Shown: piece by piece, positions 6,425-8,788 of the stretch
How positions within the stretch are numbered: the stretch's first letter is position 1
How the letters are laid out: each line of letters begins with the position of its first letter
Assembly (NCBI GenBank): GCA_027030435.1
Contig: JALVEX010000315.1
Location: 1-8,788, forward strand
DNA: 8,788 bases
Direction: 5' to 3'
Source of the DNA: Paracoccaceae bacterium
GTDB lineage: Bacteria > Pseudomonadota > Alphaproteobacteria > Rhodobacterales > Rhodobacteraceae
Notes under the pieces: generated by a model
The model's database searches: none
The model's input: the letters and a program-made list of their open reading frames with translations, nothing else
What the model was told of the DNA's origin: nothing
Position numbers and translations under genes: made by a program

Positions 6425-7297
6425 ATCCGGGAGTGATTGCGCCCGTCCATTGAGCTCACTGATGTATTCCGTGCAGATGGTGATCCGGGCGCGCCCCTCG
6501 GTGTAATAGGCGGAAAGCGGGCTGTCTTCGCCGCAGCGGCGAACCGTGACCCTCAGGCGATGGGGCAACCTGTAAAGCCGGTTGAGCCGCTCGACTTCCT
6601 TGCGGATCACCTCTGCGCTGCGCTTTTGCAGAAGCCTGCGCGCCCGGCTTTCGAAAACGATCGTGCCGTGCGCGCCCTCCCCCGCCTTGACACGATCGAG
6701 CACCTTGCCCCAGCTGCGCCGCGCCAGGGCGTTTTCATCCACGCAGCTTTTCGCCCGCTCCTGCGGCAATTTCATATCCTCGGCGAACTGGTGGCGCCTC
6801 TCGGGATATCTTCCGAAATGAAGGCAGACGAAATTGTAGTATCGCTGCCATTCCGGCCCGTGCACATCCGCCCAGATCCAGTCGCCATCGCTTTCTTCCC
6901 GTTCGCGTGCCTCATCCCTGAAGCCCTGCGCCGTCAGTCTGGCGATCGCCTCCACGTCTGCATTGCCGAACTGGTAGTCGAGCATGAGAGCGGCCAGCAC
7001 ATCGGCCGCGTCCTCCTCCTGGCCGTAAACGGGAAGATCCAGCTGATCGATCAGCGCATGTGCGAATTCGTGATAAAGGGTGGAAATGAGATTGGCGCGG
7101 ATATAGGCGAATTGCCTGTCGGCAATCGCCACAGGCGCGGGACGGGCATGCTTCTCCCGCTTGCGCAGATCCTTTTCGATTGCCTGTGCCGCATTCTGCC
7201 CGCCGTCCTGATTGACCTGGCCGGCCTTCGCAGGCACCACCCCCGGGAGAACGGCGCCACAGAGAACCAGAAATGCAAACAGCCGCGTGGCCCGCAT
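6419..7297 (-). CDS. Secreted DUF4344 zinc-metallopeptidase-like protein
   Basis: A 292-residue protein with an N-terminal signal peptide: MRATR, a hydrophobic stretch to about residue 20, then a likely cleavage after PAKA (residue 25). The mature part contains HEFAH at 76-80, the HExxH zinc motif, within STLYHEFAHALIDQLDLPVYG. It is followed by an acidic GQEEDAAD (92-99) that could supply the third ligand. This arrangement matches the putative-metallopeptidase family DUF4344; substrates of the family are unknown to me. Four Cys occur in the mature part, which would allow disulfides in the periplasm. The gene begins 33 bp after mch with no terminator between, so it is probably cotranscribed with mch. 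Its stop lies inside the palindrome cluster before sdhC. The Shine-Dalgarno is weak (GGAAG, 10 bases away). The role beside central carbon genes is unexplained. Confidence 0.85.
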   Translation of the reverse strand: MRATRLFAFLVLCGAVLPGVVPAKAGQVNQDGGQNAAQAIEKDLRKREKHARPAPVAIADRQFAYIRANLISTLYHEFAHALIDQLDLPVYGQEEDAADVLAALMLDYQFGNADVEAIARLTAQGFRDEAREREESDGDWIWADVHGPEWQRYYNFVCLHFGRYPERRHQFAEDMKLPQERAKSCVDENALARRSWGKVLDRVKAGEGAHGTIVFESRARRLLQKRSAEVIRKEVERLNRLYRLPHRLRVTVRRCGEDSPLSAYYTEGRARITICTEYISELNGRAQSLPDL

Positions 7298-7330
7298 GTT
7301 GACACCACTTCCGAAGAAAATTTCGCGCGA

Positions 7331-8362
7331 TTACAGAGCCACCAACGCCCAATAGTCAAGATCAAGCAGGATGTCGGGCAGGTATTTCCCGTCACCATCC
7401 CGCAGATCGAACCCCGTTTCACCCCTCGTGGCCACCAGCCGGAGCCGCAACAGCCCGGCCCCAGGCACGGAAGAAGGCGCCTTCTCAAGCACTTCCGACC
7501 AGGCCGAAACGCGATCCCCCGCAAAGCAGGGATTGGCATGGGCACCCGCGTTCAGCCCGAGGATCATTTGCGCATTGGCAAGGCCGTTGAAGGAGAGCGC
7601 GCGGGCGAGCGAAATCACATGGCCGCCGTAGATGAGACGCCTGCCATCGGGGCGCGCGCGGGTGTCGAAATGCACCCGGGCGGTGTTCTGCCACAGGCGG
7701 GTGGCCATCATGTGCTCGGCTTCCTCGATCGTCACGCCGTCCATGTGATCTATCTTCTCGCCCGGCGCATAATCGCCCCAGCGGTGCGGCTCGCCCGCGA
7801 GGGTGAAATCGTAAGCGGTGAAATCAAGCCCCTCGGGGGCAACGAGGCTTTCGGGATCCACAACGCCCGCAAGATCGGGGATCGTGGCCTCCGGCGCAGG
7901 CGCATCGGGATCGCGCTTCTTCACCATCACCCAGCGCACATAGGAAAGCACCTCCTGCCCGTGCTGGTTGATCCCGCGCGTGCGCACCCAGACGATGCCG
8001 CTCCTGCCGCTCGAATTCTGCTTCAGGCCGATCACCTCCGATTCGGCCTTCAGCGTATCGCCGGGGAAAACCGGCCGCAGCCAACGCCCCTCGCCATAGC
8101 CGAGATTTGCCACCGCATTGAGCGATATATCCGGCACCGTCTTGCCGAAAACCGTGTGAAAGGTGATGAGATCGTCAAGCGGTGCGGCGGGCAGGCCGCA
8201 GGTGCGGGCGAATTCATCCGATGAATGCAGCGCATGGCGGGCCGGATAAAGCGCGTGATAGAGCGCGCGCTCGCCGCTGCCCACAGTGCGCGGCGTGGCA
8301 TGGCGGATCACCTCGCCCAGCCGGTAATCCTCGAAGAAGCGCCCCGGATTGGCCTTGCCCAT
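7331..8362 (-). CDS. mch: Mesaconyl-C1-CoA hydratase (beta-methylmalyl-CoA dehydratase)
   Basis: A 343-residue, double-hotdog MaoC-like hydratase, the length I recall for Rhodobacter sphaeroides Mch. It interconverts mesaconyl-C1-CoA and (2R,3S)-beta-methylmalyl-CoA (EC 4.2.1.148) in the ethylmalonyl-CoA pathway, which replaces the glyoxylate cycle during growth on acetate and other acetyl-CoA substrates. Recognisable stretches are NPGRFFEDYRLGE (5-17), HATPRT (21-26), FGKTVPDISLNAVANLGY (72-89, with a conserved Asp78), RPVFPGDTL (96-104), RWVMVKKRDP (143-152) and, in the second hotdog domain, RLIYGGHVISLARALSFNG. A Shine-Dalgarno GGGGAG lies seven bases before the ATG, inside the end of the DUF1737 gene, and the two genes are one base apart. 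In Rhodobacter, mch also lies near sdh genes (from memory). Some annotation pipelines would call it only a MaoC-family dehydratase. Confidence 0.93.
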   Translation of the reverse strand: MGKANPGRFFEDYRLGEVIRHATPRTVGSGERALYHALYPARHALHSSDEFARTCGLPAAPLDDLITFHTVFGKTVPDISLNAVANLGYGEGRWLRPVFPGDTLKAESEVIGLKQNSSGRSGIVWVRTRGINQHGQEVLSYVRWVMVKKRDPDAPAPEATIPDLAGVVDPESLVAPEGLDFTAYDFTLAGEPHRWGDYAPGEKIDHMDGVTIEEAEHMMATRLWQNTARVHFDTRARPDGRRLIYGGHVISLARALSFNGLANAQMILGLNAGAHANPCFAGDRVSAWSEVLEKAPSSVPGAGLLRLRLVATRGETGFDLRDGDGKYLPDILLDLDYWALVAL

Positions 8363-8363
8363 C

Positions 8364-8567
8364 CTACATCTCCCCGAGTTTCATCTTCTTGCTGTATTCG
8401 CCTGGCACCACCTTCACCACGGCCTGCGCACAGCGCATGGCGCCGCGTTTTTCGTCATAGGCATAGGCGGGATCGCCGTAGAGCTCCCAATCCTTCGAAA
8501 GCGCTTCGGTGACCTTGTGGCAGAAATCGGCGGTGTCATCTCCGGTAAGGAGGCGATAAAGCTTCAT
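8364..8567 (-). CDS. DUF1737 domain-containing small protein
   Basis: A 67-residue soluble protein beginning MKLYRLLTGDD with the DUF1737 pattern (a Tyr-Xaa-Leu-Leu-Thr-Gly start, FCHKV at 15-19, then LSKDWELYGDPAY). Its function is unknown. The start at 8567 is supported by GGGAG (8574-8578) six bases upstream, and by a 4-bp ATGA overlap with the stop of the NnrU-family gene. The frame is open to 8696, but the extra residues overlap that upstream gene and do not resemble the family. The TAG stop is one base before the mch ATG, so NnrU, DUF1737 and mch appear to be translated as a coupled set. A role tied to mch is inference from position alone. Confidence 0.85.
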   Translation of the reverse strand: MKLYRLLTGDDTADFCHKVTEALSKDWELYGDPAYAYDEKRGAMRCAQAVVKVVPGEYSKKMKLGEM

Positions 8568-8788
8568 GGATAACTCCCGAGGAATGGGTTGTGGCCAAGC
8601 CAGATGTGGATGGCGGCGATGATTGCGTAGAGGATCAGCGCCACGAAAACGGCCTTCAGATCGTTCTTCCACGGCCCCGGCGCGGGGCGCCGCCATGGGC
8701 CCTCGGCGATGTTGATGACCGCCATTTCCACCAGCGCCCAGAGGCCGAGCCCGCCAAACAGGACGAGCGAGGCGAGATCGCCATTGAC
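8564..8788 (-). CDS. NnrU family membrane protein, C-terminal part
   Basis: The frame is open from the right edge of the window to a TGA at 8564-8566 and gives the last 74 residues of a protein that starts outside. Two hydrophobic segments are visible (LASLVLFGGLGLWALVEM and AVFVALILYAIIAAIHIWLG), joined by a basic, proline-rich loop with WRRPAPGPWKND. The ending IHIWLGHNPFLGSYP is typical of NnrU-family proteins. NnrU itself was first linked to nitrite and nitric oxide metabolism in Rhodobacter denitrifiers. Many paralogues exist, and this one sits beside mch rather than denitrification genes, so that role should not be assumed. Its stop overlaps the DUF1737 start by 4 bp. Confidence 0.8.
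   Translation of the reverse strand, partial: VNGDLASLVLFGGLGLWALVEMAVINIAEGPWRRPAPGPWKNDLKAVFVALILYAIIAAIHIWLGHNPFLGSYP

Noticed and set aside
6268..6459. N-terminal extension of SdhC to an upstream ATG at 6459
   Set aside because: The extra 63 residues are translated from the promoter-like, palindrome-containing region, overlap the end of the preceding gene, and are not seen in SdhC proteins. A Shine-Dalgarno lies just before the tandem ATGs at 6267-6270.
6437..8224. A 595-codon open frame on the plus strand opposite the DUF4344 and mch genes
   Set aside because: It runs antisense to two well supported genes, including a recognisable Mch, and its product shows no domain-like order.

Overview
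The window is GC-rich alphaproteobacterial chromosomal DNA. The closest match I can argue for is a Rhodobacterales-type organism. The SdhA, SdhB and mesaconyl-CoA hydratase sequences look like the Rhodobacteraceae versions I know, and mesaconyl-CoA hydratase is a signature enzyme of the ethylmalonyl-CoA pathway found in isocitrate-lyase-negative Alphaproteobacteria. The assignment is by recognition, not by a database search. Coding density is very high: the only sizeable non-coding stretches are about 150 bp upstream of sdhC, 113 bp between sdhB and the next gene, and 63 bp between two convergent genes. No gap exceeds 300 bp. I see no RNA genes, mobile elements or CRISPR arrays.

Layout. From 1 to 1262 (plus strand, 5' end outside the window) lies a PLP-dependent enzyme of the serine hydroxymethyltransferase fold that lacks several residues of canonical SHMT. 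It converges on a long minus-strand series, read here from right to left. The series starts with the C-terminal end of an NnrU-family membrane protein (8564-8788), then a 67-residue DUF1737 protein (8364-8567), mesaconyl-CoA hydratase mch (7331-8362) and a secreted DUF4344 zinc-metallopeptidase-like protein (6419-7297). After a promoter-like AT-rich region with three back-to-back palindromes comes the complete succinate dehydrogenase operon sdhC-sdhD-sdhA-sdhB (2872-6267). Last are an AhpD-like peroxidase-related protein (2168-2758) and a DUF1989 protein (1326-2171), followed by a possible terminator.

How the genes fit together. Mch hydrates mesaconyl-C1-CoA to beta-methylmalyl-CoA in the ethylmalonyl-CoA pathway, whose later steps yield glyoxylate and propionyl-CoA, the latter being carried on to succinyl-CoA. 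Succinate dehydrogenase then oxidises the succinate and passes electrons to ubiquinone. Placing mch just upstream of sdh is therefore metabolically sensible. Spacing is tight (ATGA overlaps, or 1-33 bp) within NnrU-DUF1737-mch-DUF4344, within sdhCDAB, and within the peroxidase-related/DUF1989 pair. This suggests two or three transcription units, with possible read-through from one to the next.

Most of the window is ordinary core metabolism. The less explained parts are the non-canonical SHMT-like enzyme, the coupled AhpD-like/DUF1989 pair, the secreted peptidase between mch and sdh, and the palindrome cluster at the sdhC promoter.
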